Positions 36,450-48,836 of a DNA stretch of 64,000 nt are shown here, piece by piece; position 1 is the stretch's first letter, and every line of letters starts with the position of its first letter. A program made the translations under genes and the position numbers. Below the pieces are notes generated by a model. That model was not told where the DNA came from and did no database searches. It saw nothing but the letters and a program-made list of their open reading frames with translations. This DNA is from Amylostereum areolatum (lineage: Eukaryota; Basidiomycota; Agaricomycetes; Russulales; Stereaceae). The DNA is taken from contig SAXG01000006.1 of assembly GCA_012932865.1 (NCBI GenBank), positions 186,001 to 250,000 on the forward strand, read 5' to 3'.

Positions 36450-37307
36450 AGAAGGACCGCTGCCGGATTGAACGGAGACCTTGATCTGATCGGGGTCGGT
36501 GAGTGGACTTTCCCCTTATCGTGCTCTCTTCATATCCACGCCGCTGCTTTACATCTAACTGTTTCGTCCCCTTCTCCTTTTTCTCCTTCGCTATCCTCAC
36601 GTCTTGCCACTGTACGTTCCTCTCAAACCGGCTCGAGTGAGCGACCGTGTTCACCCTTGTCTTCCTGGATCGCTCGCCGGTACGTCTCAATTGTTTATTC
36701 TCGCTCACCCTCGTCCTCACATGTCTCTCGCAACGTCGCGACTTTTTTTCTTGCCCCTTGCTCTTCCCTTGACACAAAATCGCCTATTTTTACCACCTCA
36801 TACCCTACTCCGCTACCCTACGTCCGCTACGCGCATGCAGGCGTCCGAACCCTCCCGGGTCAGCGGACAATGGCGCTCAGGGACCGCAATAGATTGCATT
36901 GCCCTGTATTCGCGCGTCATCACGTCATCGCCGTGCTCCTCAACTCACAGCGACATTGATTACAAACGATAGACTTGCGGCTGATCGATTGATCAACCCT
37001 AGTAGTAGTAGTAGATCACGTCTAATAGATAACCATCCTGATAAGATGTGCATGACTTTGCGAGCACGTGTCACTGAAAAGTTTCAAACTTGAAGTTGAG
37101 AACCCTCTCACCGACGCGACAACCTCTAAACTTGAAGCATCCAAGCATTTCAAGTGTGCTCAAGTACTATCGCCGGACCTCCCACACGTGAGTCAGCCTT
37201 TGTCCACCTTTCTTTCCTAGAAAGTGCCTCTTGTCATCGCCGTGCACTTGCTTGGTGCCAATCGAACTCGTCCTCAAGGTCTCGTCACGTCTTCTTCTAG
37301 GCTCCCC
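36450..37307. other. Region between dioxygenase and Plavaka transposase
   Basis: This 858-bp stretch has pyrimidine-rich sequence, a short TAG repeat near 36992-37010, and subterminal-looking words (AAACTTGAAG twice, at about 37085 and 37128, plus CATTTCAAGTGTGC). It starts with CACTG at about 37070 in the second half. These could mark the left end of the transposase-bearing element, but no matching right end was found. Confidence 0.35.
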
Positions 37308-40300
37308 ATGGACAACCTCGATGAACTCGACCCCGCCGCTCTCCGCATCGCTCACCGGCAAGCTAGGGTTCCTTCCCCAACGCCCGGAACCTTAGAATGC
37401 CTGTGTGGACGGACTTTTGTCCAGCCAGCTGGCTATGGGACCCATGTACGGTCGTGCACTGCCGGCAAGCAACGGCTTCGCGAAGTCCGAGCAGCTGCCT
37501 GCCAGGCCCGGGATCATAACAAGCGCGCTCGACTGGAACAGGGGCTTGAGGAGCCCGAAGAGCCCAACATGTCTTCCCTTGAAGCGACAACAGGACCATC
37601 CGGAGATAACCAGGTGTGCACCAGTCTTCACAGCAAGCAAGCAAACCTAATGCTTGGGACCAGATGCTCGAGGCAGATGAAGACAACGAGGCTAGCGTGC
37701 CGTTGACGCCGCCTCCCGCTCCTCCAAAGCTAACCGGAGACGGCAGACCCATACGCGGCACGCGAGGTGTTTTGCCACGCCGATTTGAAGATGATCCCCC
37801 TGCGCCGAGCTCGCACCTTCCGCCCCCCGACGTTCCGCCGCCCTTACATCTGGTCAATGCCGGCGCTTCGAACCTTGGCGACGCCATCTACGAATCCAGT
37901 GGCCCAAATAACGCGCCCTTCAGCTTCCACGCGCCTGAAGTAGTCGCGCCCACCGTGCCGGAGATTCAGACGCTTGACTCGCCCGTGAACGCGTTCGGCC
38001 TCTTCCGACGTTATCGCGCTTCAACCTATCCGGTTCATGACCCCGACGCGAACATCCAACGGGAGGAACTGGTTGACGAAGCCCCTAGGGTACTCGCCCC
38101 ATGCCCTCCGCCCCACGACGAGAACTCCGACGCCCCCTCTTCATCCTCATTGCAACCTGCACCGGCAAATTCCATATCAGCCCTGTGGCCCTTCCCAAAC
38201 CGCAGCGCGTTTGAGTACAGCGACTGGTACTGGACGGGAGGAAGCCAAAAGACGATCAAAGCTCACGACGATTTAATCTACCTCTTCAACCAGGACTGGT
38301 TCAAACCATCCGACGTGGCCAACGCGCCGTGGTCCAAAATCAACAAGCTCCTGGTTGAAGAGCGGCCAACCGACGCCGACGACGGGTGGGAAGATGACGT
38401 CGCAGAGGCCAGCTCGTGGAAGGATACGCCCATCCGTTTTGCCGTCCCTCTTCGAAGTGGGGAGGAAGGGTACTTGGATTACGACGCGGGCACCCTTCGG
38501 CATCGGAATCTTACCAGTGTCATTCGCGACAAACTTCGGGACGATAGCTGCCACCGTTCCTTCCACTACGAACCATATGAACATCGATGGCAGGCCACGG
38601 CATCTGCACCTTCCGAGCGGGTTCATGGGGAGCTGTATACCTCCGACGCTTTCATCGAGGCGCACAAAAAGCTGCAGGCCAGTCCGCCCGAGCCAGGCTG
38701 CACACTCCCGCGCGTCGTTGTGGGGCTTATGTGCGGTTCAGATTCGTCTCACTTAGCACAGTTCGGTAATGCGAAGATGTGGCCTTTTTACACCTTGTAC
38801 GGCAACGAGTCTAAGTACATTCGAAGCAAGCCATCTGCAAATCTTTGCGAGCACGTCGCATATTTCCAGTCGGTGTGTATTGCCGTGCTCTTCCCATGGT
38901 AAATAACAATAACTGAAATGAAGACGTAGCTGCCCGACGAGTTCAAAGACTTCATCCTCCTGCACACAGGCGCTGGGCCAAGCCAACAGCTGGACACTCA
39001 CTGCAAACGTGAAATGTACCATGCTCAACTGAGGATTTTGCTGGATGAGGAGTTCATGGTTGCATACGAGCACGGCATTGTCGTTCTTTGCCCAGACGGG
39101 ATCCATCGACGTTTCTATCCGCGTTTGTTTACTTACTCGGCAGACTATCCTGAAAAGTGAGCGTTTGCCATTGATGCGAGCTGCCTGGCATTTTTCACTG
39201 ACCTCGCTTGACAGGATACTGCTCGCCGGCGTTCGACACCTGGGGCGTTGCCCTTGTCCCAGGTGTACGATTCTCATGGACGATGTCCACATGATGGGCT
39301 CGGTGAAAGATATGGAAGACCGACGACGCCTGGCCCGCCATGATGACGACGACAGGCGGGGCAAAGTGGAAGCGGCGCGCACGCTGATCTACCGGGACAA
39401 GTACGTGGTCAACAGTGCCGCAGTAGAGCGTATTCTCCAGGAAACATCGCTGGTCCCCACCGAGGTTGGTGTTTCGTAATGATCTTCGCTGTGCACGTTT
39501 AAGAATGACCACTGCCTAGAACAGCGATATCAAGATGCCTGAGTCGGTTCGACGCCGACATGTTCCCGATCTTTGTCGTTGATCTCATGCATGAATTCGA
39601 GCTCGGCGTTTGGAAGGCCCTATTCCTCCATCTCCTCAGGATTCTGGATGCTCTTAAGCTTCTTCCCGAGCTTGACAGACGGTACGTTTGCCTGACTCCT
39701 TGCTAGCCCTCCGCCTACCGACCAACGATCACAGGTATCGCCTGGTGCCTGTGTTTGGACACGACACCATTCGCAAGTTCTCAAGGAATGTTTCTGAACA
39801 CTACCAATTCGCTGCAAGGGACTACGAGGACATTCTTCAGGTATAGTCGGCGTCTTCATGATCCAACGTCACCATGGATGGCTAAAGTTCGACGGCAGTG
39901 TGCTATTCCTGTATTTGAAGGGCTGTTACCCGACCCTGATGATAACGAGCAACTTCTGGAGCTACTGCACTTCGCTGGATACTGGCATGGGCTAGCAAAG
40001 CTGCGAATGCACACTGATACGACCGTGTCAATCTTTCGCGATGTCACACAAGAGCTTGGCGAGGCCGTGCGCAAGTTTCAAGACACCATATGCAAGAAGT
40101 ATCCTGCAAAAGAGCTGAAACGAGAGGCTGAGGCTCGCATGCGACGTCAAGCCAGGCAAGCAACTGACAAGGTCCACCTTTCCTCTTGCATTGGTACACC
40201 TTGTCTGATGCGACTCGATCCTCGATAGGCATCGGCAGGCGTCATACCAAACGGTTCCATGGACCCAGTCGACAACCCCTCAGACACCCAAAACACCGGC

Positions 40301-42202
40301 GTGACTAACAACTCGAACCCGGCGATGCGAACTTCTCACGAAAGGTCGACGAGCATCGAGGTTCCAGCCACTCTCCCTGCGGGGTCGTCGTCCACATCTG
40401 CCCTTAATCCTCCTAGGGAACCTGGAGGTCCGGCAGGGGGTCGAGGGCGTGGATGTGGTCGTGGACGTGGACGTGGACGTGGACGTGGACGCGGGCGTGG
40501 ACGTGGACGCGGGGCGGGAACACAAACACTCTCCATTCGAGAGCAAGCGCGGCTGGCCATAGTATCGGAAGCTGGAGGACCTAGCAATCCCCCCAACCCA
40601 GCACCTCTAGGCGATGACACCGCGGGTTCTCCCAGCCGCCCAGCTTTAATCTCTGTAGGTCCTCCTGTTGGAAAGGTTGCGCGCCTGGAGAAGGCATTCA
40701 ACTTGAGGACATACACCTGGCACACTCTCGGCGATTACGCGGATTCAATCTTGGCGGTAGGGACAACAGACTCATATACATCTGAGCTGGTACGCCCTTC
40801 GGTCTTTCTTGCTCGCGATCATTAACAGATGAAACACAATACCCCCAGTTTGAGCGTCAGCATGTGGGCCAGAAGCGGTGGTACTCCCGAACGAACCGCA
40901 AAAAATTTATCACCCAGATGACACAAATCGAACGGCGTCTCTACCACCTACGGCAGATCCGCCAGCGGCTTCAAGAGGCGAAGGATATTCAGGACGACAT
41001 TGCACGGGAGCCTTACGCCAAGTATAACGTCGGCCAATCCCAGAACGACCCGATTGACCTTGCGCCCTGGCTGGAACGCTATATCCACGACCCCGCGTGT
41101 CGAGTAAGCATCTGCAGTACTTCCATAGTCTCTACTGCTTGCTGACAGATTTCAGAACTTCTATCCTGAACTTCGAGCCCATCTTCTGCCACGCATCCAA
41201 GCTGCAATGGCTCGCGAGGCTGCTCAACCCACTGAAGCGACGCTTGGGCGGCTGCGGACCAGCGCTGTGACACCCGCTTACACGCCATCGCCCGAGCAAG
41301 TTCACATCAAGGACAACCGTTTGTACGAGCACCGGGTTCTCACAGCGAACTTTACAACTTACGACGTGCGGAGAGCCCACGACGTCGTCAACACCGGTGG
41401 GGAGCGGACGAACGTCATGATGTTGGCACCAGAAGAGCCCCAATCAGAAATCGAGGGCGGCGAAGAGCCTGAACACTTTCTTTTCGCCCATGTGCTGGGT
41501 GAATACCATGCAAACATCCTGTACATTGGTCCCGGGATGCTGGACTACAAGCCGCGACGAATCGACTTCTTGTGGGTTCGGTACTACCGCCGACGGTGTT
41601 CCCGACCAGGATACAGGATGGAGCAGGTATACTTTCCACCAACCATGGAGCCAGGCGCTTTTGGATTTGTGGATCCCGCCGACGTGATTCGCGGATGCCA
41701 GATTGTTCCAGCATTCGCGTTCGGATACAAGTACCCCGATGGCCGCGGCACCTCCGCGAATGGCCTTGCAAATGACGGCGGCGATTTCAACTACTACTAC
41801 CAAAATCAGCACGTCCCCCTCGCTTTCGAGACCGTTATGATAAAGGCTAACCCTGACCTCCATAGCTTCGTTGACCGAGACCAGTTGATGCGACGCCATT
41901 GGGGCCTGGGCGTAGGGCATACGTACTCGCACGGCGCCGCTCCCCCTCGGGTCAGGTTACCATCTGAAAGCCTACCTCCACCCCCAGCGGCGAAACCGGA
42001 CTACGTCGCTACGCCGTGGTTGGACTTGGCTAAGTCACTACCGGACGGTGGGAGGGAGGAGGTGGAAACCGACGAGACTTTGGGAAAGGTGGATGACCCA
42101 ACTAGTGACGAGAACGAAGACGGTGCAGGAGGAGCGAACAATGAAGAAGGGGAGGAGGATGTTCTGAGGACTTTGATGGAGTTTATAGGATCATACAATT
42201 GA
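37308..42202 (+). CDS. Plavaka-type DNA transposase, apparently full length
   Basis: Plavaka elements are fungal cut-and-paste transposons related to the CMC/CACTA group. The start at 37308 (MDNLDELDPA) is followed by a C2H2-like finger CLCGRTFVQPAGYGTHVRSC and a proline-rich arm. The catalytic region shows the hallmark blocks LMCGSDSSHLAQFGNAKMWP with FYTLYGNESKYIRSKP, LRILLDEEFMVAYEHGIVV, the Cys pairs in HLGRCPCPRC, VVDLMHEFELGVWKALF, and CAIPVFEGLLPDPDDNEQLL. Later come GYWHGLAKLRMHTDTTVSIF and a nucleic-acid-binding-like Arg-Gly repeat (about 40440-40515). The C-terminal blocks are NILYIGPGMLDYKPRRIDFLWV and an acidic tail. About ten short introns are inferred and their frames agree where checked, with no stop inside the catalytic blocks. 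Terminal inverted repeats were not located, so mobility is unproven. Confidence 0.88.
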
Positions 42203-42963
42203 AACATGTTTTTGAAATCTGTCTGCTTAAAGCCCATACAACAGAACAATGGACTTCGATGGGCAAGGAGCGCTGTACTACCTCAGCCCGTACTAGTAGT
42301 AGTACTACTCTACGTGCCATTGAGCGTGACTAAGCACCGTGTCCCGTTGAGGGCCGATGTGACGGTGGACGTTTTTCGGTACAATTTCACCCTTGGTGGT
42401 TGTTAGTATGATTTAGCGGCTAGTCCTTGTGGGTATGGTGAAGGTCTGGCGAGGTCTGATAGTAGTCTAAGTAATGCCTCATGGACCAGTACGAACCGAA
42501 CTTTGCCGCCTGGACTCTTAAGCCCTTGAGAGGGTCGATCGAACATCTCGTAGGTGGGTAAGCCCATAAAAGTCGTGCGGATGTATACGGGACACGGGTC
42601 AGACCCGGCGGTCTCCCCGCAGATATATTAGATATAGCAATGCCAGCCAATGACTGACAGGTATCAAGCAGATCACATGCACGTATTCAGGTCCGCGCGT
42701 CGCGCATTCCCCGATGTCGTTGATCGCCTCTTCCGTCTCAACACGGACAACGCTTCCTCCTTCGTCTTCCTCATTCATCCGTTCTTCTTTTTCTGTCTTT
42801 CCTTCACTTTGCGTCGTCCAAAAGCAGCCACGATGCATCAAATCGAACGTCTTCCCCCACCTTCCGATCCGCCTCTCCCGCCGCTATAAACCTCGCTCGA
42901 CATGTCTTCGCTCGACCTTCTCTTTCCCCCCGCTTCCACCACCCCGCCGCCCCCGCCGCCATC
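42203..42963. other. Intergenic region, Plavaka to DUF6533-like gene
   Basis: These 761 bp contain a small near-palindrome (TAGTAGTAGTACTACT, about 42294-42310) and the promoter of the next gene. No transposon end was recognised. Confidence 0.4.
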
Positions 42964-44899
42964 ATGTCCGACACTCTTGAGGTCGCTCAACACTACATAT
43001 TTGTGTATGTACTCTTTTGTCCCCCCCCCCCTTCTCTCTCAAACCCATTCTCTTTTCTAGCACGCAAGCGTACTTTTGCGGTAAGTTGCCATCCTTCATA
43101 AACCGACGCCCTGTCGTAATATCTTTATCGCGATCGCCTTCGTAGCTATGTGTAAGTCTCTCGTATACCCGTCCCTCCGTCTCATTTGACTTACATCTTC
43201 TAGACGCGATCGTCTTGTGGGACTGGATCATCTCCTTGCCTAGGGAGTGGTATTATGTCAGTCGCATTTTACTTCTCCTCCTCCCCACAGTCCCCTTCAT
43301 CCCGCTTTGTAGATATGGAAAACACAGTGGACTCCCGTCAAGGCAACCTACTTATTCTGTCGGTGAGCCCTTCGTCCCCCGCTCTCCTCCTGCTCTGCAG
43401 GATTTATAACGGTTTTCGTTAGCTATTGGGTCATAGCCGTCGTCCCTTATCTCCTCTACGCCTTCGTCATGGACCACTCCGTGGCTGCCTGCGAGAAAAT
43501 GTTCAGGGTAGGTTTCTTGCCTTTTTCTCCCGCGCTTCTTTTTGAATCGCCCTATCTCTTCTTCTAGATACCCGTCGCACTCGCACTCTGGAATCAAGTT
43601 GGATCCGAATGTACGCATATGCATTTTCCTGTGATTCAGGAAGGCGCTTACACCCTCCTTTCTAGCCGTCCTTCTCATCCGTACATACGCTTTCTTCAAC
43701 CGCAACAACTTTGTCCTCGCCGGTCTTCTCTGCGCACTGTGCGGTGTCATCGCGTATCAGTTATACGTTGCCACAACTCAAATGCTCCGTGAGTCTCTCC
43801 TTTTATCGTCCACCTCTATCGACTCATTCATCTTTGCTCTAGTTCTTCCGTTTGTGACCCCCCCTTTTGTATGTTTTAGTTACAGTCATGGCCCAGAAGC
43901 TGACTGACCACGCTTATCCTGCCTGCTATAGCTTGAGGGGCCTTGCTTCCCTATGTCCAAGCCGCACTCGGCCCATCTTCTTGGTACGTACCTTTCAACG
44001 TCTGTGCATTTTTTCTCTGAATGACATCCTTCCAGGCTTTTTCGTATGTTGTGTGACGCATGGTGGCGGCCCATTGGACACACTGCTCATTCGTTATTCT
44101 AGATAGCACCGTTGGGTTTTGACACTTTGGTCACTTTCATGACTGTCTGGAAAGCTTTTCATATCCGTCGTCGTAACGGTGGACCAAGCAGTCGACTCAT
44201 CCAAACCTTCTTGCGCGAGGGGGTCTTTTACTACTTTTTGATTTCTATTGCGAACCTAGTAAGCGTCGTAGCTCTCGTGCTACCGTGTCGATGTAGACTG
44301 ACCAGAAACTCATTATAGATCAACGGCATCTTTTACCTTCAGTGAGCGTTAAGATGGCATGGATTTGTTCGCTGAGTGTATTAACACGGCTCCGCAGACC
44401 ACGTCAAGTGATTTCAGCGATCAACATCCCTCTCAGCGTTATGCTCAGCCCAGTTCTGGCATGCCGTCTGGTGCGTAAACACAACACGCGTATCTTCACA
44501 TCTCCACTGACCGGCTCGTGTAGATCCTCGACCTTCGAGAGCGAGGCTCTGAGTCTGTTGCCTACTCCGACAACAACGTCTTCTCTCAAGGCTCTCGCGG
44601 TCTCCCCGTAGGCATCCAGTTCAGCCAGCACCATTCTTTCACCTAGTTCGGGCCCTTCTCCCCCTCGGTCACGTCCTACCCCCTATGCCTCAAAGGTCAC
44701 AAACACCGGACTAACACTCGCCACCTTCGGAAGCGTGTCGGGAGTGGCAATTGATAGCGCAGTAGAACTTCATGATATCCAGATCGACGCCAAAGACTTC
44801 CACGAGGACGACAACGTTGACATCACGGAGTACAGGACCATTGAGCTTGGGATTAGCGGCATCCGCGTCGACGTAGAAAAAACGTCCGAGTCCAGATAA
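42964..44899 (+). CDS. DUF6533-like seven-transmembrane protein
   Basis: The start at 42964 gives MSDTLEVAQHYIFV, then short exons typical of this basidiomycete family: IVLWDWIISLPREW, WVIAVVPYLLYAFVMDHSVA, VLLIRTYAFFNRNNFVLAGL, LLCALCGVIAYQLYV, PLGFDTLVTFMTVWKAF, FYYFLISIANLINGIFY, and the end of the membrane part at SAINIPLSVMLSPVLACRLI followed by LDLRERGSE. Seven helices with a cytosolic C-terminus make it GPCR-like in shape, but no ligand or signalling role is established. The tail ends in IRVDVEKTSESR at 44899. A one-base frame change near 44610, between VFSQGSRGLPVG and the Ser-rich tail, has no intron solution. Otherwise the protein ends early at a TAG at about 44645. Confidence 0.75.
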
Positions 44900-45502
44900 G
44901 GCCCTAAGGGGCCCATGTCGTTCCCTCGCTCTCTCGATAGCCTTCTCTACTGCCGTCTCACTTTCTCGATGCATATCACGGACCCATACCTCATAGAATC
45001 CACTGCATACCCTTTCGTCTCATCTTGCATATCCCCCAGTACTGCCTCATCGCTGTCGTGTTTTCCTGCATCACTGTAATTTGTATGTCATCCAAATGTT
45101 TTTGACGACCTTGATGTCGACGTCTATGTAATTGACTAGATGATTTTGAAACCGAGAAGTTGACGATAAGTGAACGGATGACCTACGACTGACCTACGAT
45201 GTCCCAAGCAAACACCCACATTCCGATGCACCGTTCACTGTCATCCTCCAACGACTCCGAAGTCCACTGACGGTGATAACTCCGGCCTCACTCTGCGCTC
45301 ACGTCCCCAGGCTGACGCCCTCTATGATACTCATGACAGTGCCCGGACCACATGAACTGAACGTGAACAACCTTGGAGGTCATGCGACCTGTGCGTCGGC
45401 TTCCTGGCCAGCCGAGAACCGCTCCCATTCCTTCATAGACCAGCATTGCCATCTTCTCCTACCCACTCCCAGGTCAAACCTTTGTAGATCACTAGGAAGG
45501 CA
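44900..45502. other. Intergenic region, DUF6533-like gene to acyl-CoA oxidase
   Basis: About 600 bp with no recognised feature apart from the expected 3' flank and promoter. Confidence 0.4.
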
Positions 45503-48178
45503 ATGTCGAAAGATTCGAAGACGCCAACAGCGCTTGCGGCCGCGGATATGGCTCACGCACACCAGGCAAGCGCGTCTTGGGGTTCCCAGTGTACGCGAAT
45601 ACCTTTATGGTGAGTACATCTGCGCGACGACGCCCGCCTTTGCAGTGACTGAGGTCTCCATTAGACGAAGGAAATGCCTGGAAGTCTCATGATCGCGTCG
45701 TGAAGACAGTTGGCGGCGGACCCGCTGTTTGACAAGACCGAAACGTGCGTCGTACTCTGCTCGCCTGGATAGCCTACTCATCCTTGCTCGTACAGACCGT
45801 TCATGACGCGACAGGAGCTTTTCGAACGTGTACTCGCGATGACGGACCGCATATATGAGCTTGAGGACAAGCACGGTTGGACGCCCGAGGAAACTAGCAT
45901 CGCCATCTCCCTTCTCGACGACGGCACGCCTCTCACCCTCCATCATACTGGTACGAATGCCATTTGGAGGTCGTGCGAAGACTTATTTATGCGTATCCTA
46001 GCCTTTGCCCCTGTTTTCAACATCCAAGCCTCTCCCGCGTTACTCGAGAAATACGGTGAGCTCATCAAACACCGCGGCATCTTGGGGTGCTACCTCCAGA
46101 CCGAGCTTGGACACGGGAGCAACGTCGGGCGTCTTGAAACTACGGCGACCTACGTCCCCTCAACGCGCGAGTTTGAAATTCATTCGCCGACGCTTACAAG
46201 CCGCAAGTGGTGGATTGGTGCGTTGGGCAAAGTTGCGACGCACGGTGTCGTCCAAGCCAAACTCATCCTCCCCAACGGGACGGACGTTGGTCCCCACCTA
46301 TTCTTCATACAGTTACGTTCCCTAGGTATGGATTCACCTATAGCACGACGTACGGGGTAGGACTAATCGTTGAACAGTCGACCATAAGGTACTTCCTGGA
46401 ATCACGCTCGGTGACATTGGTCCAAAGGCCATGGGAGGCTGGGGCTCGACGGACAACGGCTACGCAGTGTTCAACCATGTCCGAATTCCCCACGAGAACA
46501 TGTTGTCCAAATTCGCGCAAGTGACTGAGGATGGGCAGTACATCAAGCCTCCGCACGCGAAGATCGCTTACGGCGGGGTACGTTCTTCCCTCTTTCCGAT
46601 TTCATCTTGCTCAACATGGTGTAGATGATGTACATTCGTTCAGGGTGAGCCGCGTGGCTTGTTGCAAGCGAGTATCACTTCTGACCGTCTTATAGTATGG
46701 TAACCTCGGCCGGTTGGGCACTTGCGAAAGGTTTGCTCTATCCCTCTTTCGCGGGTTCAAGTAATGAAACTCCATAGCCGCAACAAGTTCCATTCGTTAC
46801 GCTACCGTGCGCCGACAGGGCAATGTCTCTCCCAACGGACTCGAGCAACAGGTTTTAACCTACCCTTCGACCTACTATCGGCTGCTCCCCATCCTCGCCC
46901 GTGCCTACGTTTTCATCCAACTTGGCAGGCAGCTGGTACATCTTTACCCCTTCTTCCCATACACCTTTCCTAATCGATCCCTTCCCCAGACACACGCTTT
47001 TGCCCAAACTGCCGCCCAGCTCGCCAAAGGAGACACTTCCACTTTGGCAGAAATGCATGCAACAACAAGTGGCCTGAAGGCATTTGTCACCACCGCCACT
47101 GCGCGCGACATTGAGATGGCACGGCGGTCAATGGGCGGCCATGGCTTCAGCGCGTTCGCAGGGCTAGGCCAGAACTACATCCAATACCTTCCCAACGCAA
47201 CGTGAGTCTTTCTCGTTTCTTCTGCAGTCTGACCTTTTTGATAGGCCTTTGCAGGTTCGAAGGTGACAACTTTGTTCTCGATCATCAGGTCGTCCGCGCG
47301 GCCCTCAAAGCCTACCGATCCTTCCGATCAAATTCCACAACCACCAAGATCGCCCTCACCCCCTCCTCGAGCTACCTTCGTCTCCTGGATGTGTCTCTTC
47401 CGGGCGCTCAGCCCTGGTCGGACCCCGCGTATCTTGCTCTTCTCCTCGAGCATCGTGCGGCCCGCGTTGTGGAGGCCCACGCCACATCCTCCACCCCCGA
47501 CGCGGGGGGTGCACACCGCGTCGCCGAGGCTGTGACCGATTCATTTGTAGGGGTGCAAGTTGTGGAGATGATCAAGGGGCTGGGTGCGACTGCGTTACGA
47601 AATGAGAGCCAGAATATCGTCGGACGTCTATACACACTTGTGCGTCCCTCCACTTATGTTTGCGATGCCATTCCGAGCTAATTTATAACCAGTACCTACT
47701 TACTGCCGTTGAAGCGGCGTTGGTCGACATTTTCGCCTTTGGACTGGTTCCCGTTCCGTCATCGTCGTCCGGGCCTGCGACTGACCCGGCACATGGGCTA
47801 CGCGCTGCCATTTCTGAGACCCTTGCCGACCTCCTTCCCGACGCGATCGGTCTGAGCGACGCATTTGGACTGACAGACTGGGAACTTAACAGGTTCGTCC
47901 CCTTCCTAGGCGTCGATGGGGAATACCTACTGACTGAACGATCTCAGCGCGCTGGGCGTGTACGATGGCAAGGTATACGAAGCGCTCGTCGAGCGCGCTC
48001 AAAGCGAGCCGATGAATGCGCACGAGGTATCTCCAGCATATGAGGTGCGTTCGCTTGTCCCCCCTGCCGTCCCTCGATTGGTTCTGACAGGTATTTTTAC
48101 GGGAAGAAATCTATCCGACCGATATTATTGCGAGGGCAGCGGAGGGTGGCGAGGGCTGGGGCCGCTGCCAAACTCTGA
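45503..48178 (+). CDS. Peroxisomal acyl-CoA oxidase
   Basis: Acyl-CoA oxidase catalyses the first, H2O2-forming step of peroxisomal beta-oxidation using FAD. Conserved blocks are LGCYLQTELGHGSNVGRLET, FEIHSPTLTSRKWWIGALGK, LPGITLGDIGPKAMGGWGS, FNHVRIPHENMLSKF, YATVRRQGNVSPNG, ARRSMGGHGFSAFAGLG and the catalytic Glu region FEGDNFVLDHQVVRAALKA. The best model of the last intron (48045-48106, acceptor CGGGAAG) yields YEKSIRPILLRGQRRVARAG and a C-terminal AKL, a type-1 peroxisomal signal. Two single-base frame breaks occur in the N-terminal exons. One is near 45560, between ADMAHAHQA and LGVPSVREYLYG. The other is near 45725, between SHDRVVKTVGG and DPLFDKTETPFMTR. The start at 45503 (MSKDSKTPTA) is the likeliest. 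Confidence 0.92.
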
Positions 48179-48836
48179 ACAGAGCGATGTACGATATTGA
48201 GAGGTGTAGCGCCTGCCATTTGGGTTGGTGCAGGGTACAGGAGGCGATATTCATCGTCATCGTGACCACACTTTCGACAAGATGTGTTGCAATACCTACG
48301 TTCCGAGCGGCGCAGAACCTCTCCAGAGTGCCGGAAAATGTCAGGCGTTCAACTGATATTTGACTAGTGCGCCGTCCAGCCTATTTTCAAGGGTATCTTC
48401 AAACTCAACAAGCGCCGCTGGTGGGCGGCCTCCACCTCGCGAGGCGCGCAACGTGAACCAAGCATGCACTACCCATATGGCATGCAAGATGGGCGTCAAA
48501 TCTCCCTCGCGCCGCGGTCTCGCAGGAAAGTGCACGCGAATATGACGCGGGCAGTGGGCACAGCAGCTCGTGTGAATCTTCAGAAAGTCACTGTAAACTC
48601 GGGACGCAGTTGCAGGTTTGCAGCTGGAGGACCGAAGAGTGGTATGGTGTACGTGAACCGCTGCATTTTGGATACACTCATACACTCCCGCACCACACTT
48701 CGAATTCGTACAGGCAGCGTCGTAGCGTCGCACCGTTCCACGCAGTTTCCGCTGTGTCGTCGAAGAGTCCCAACCTACACTGACAGGACCAGAGCGCAGG
48801 CCCTCTCTCCCATCGACCTCCCATCGACCTCCAACA
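48179..48836. other. Intergenic region downstream of acyl-CoA oxidase
   Basis: This 658-bp stretch is open on the minus strand for over 200 codons, but composition and content are not protein-like. It presumably holds the 3' flank and the promoter of the next gene. Confidence 0.4.

Noticed and set aside
42288..42312. Palindrome TAGTAGTAGTACTACT as a transposon end
   Set aside because: No partner was found on the left side of the Plavaka block, and a similar TAG run near 37000 is a simple repeat.
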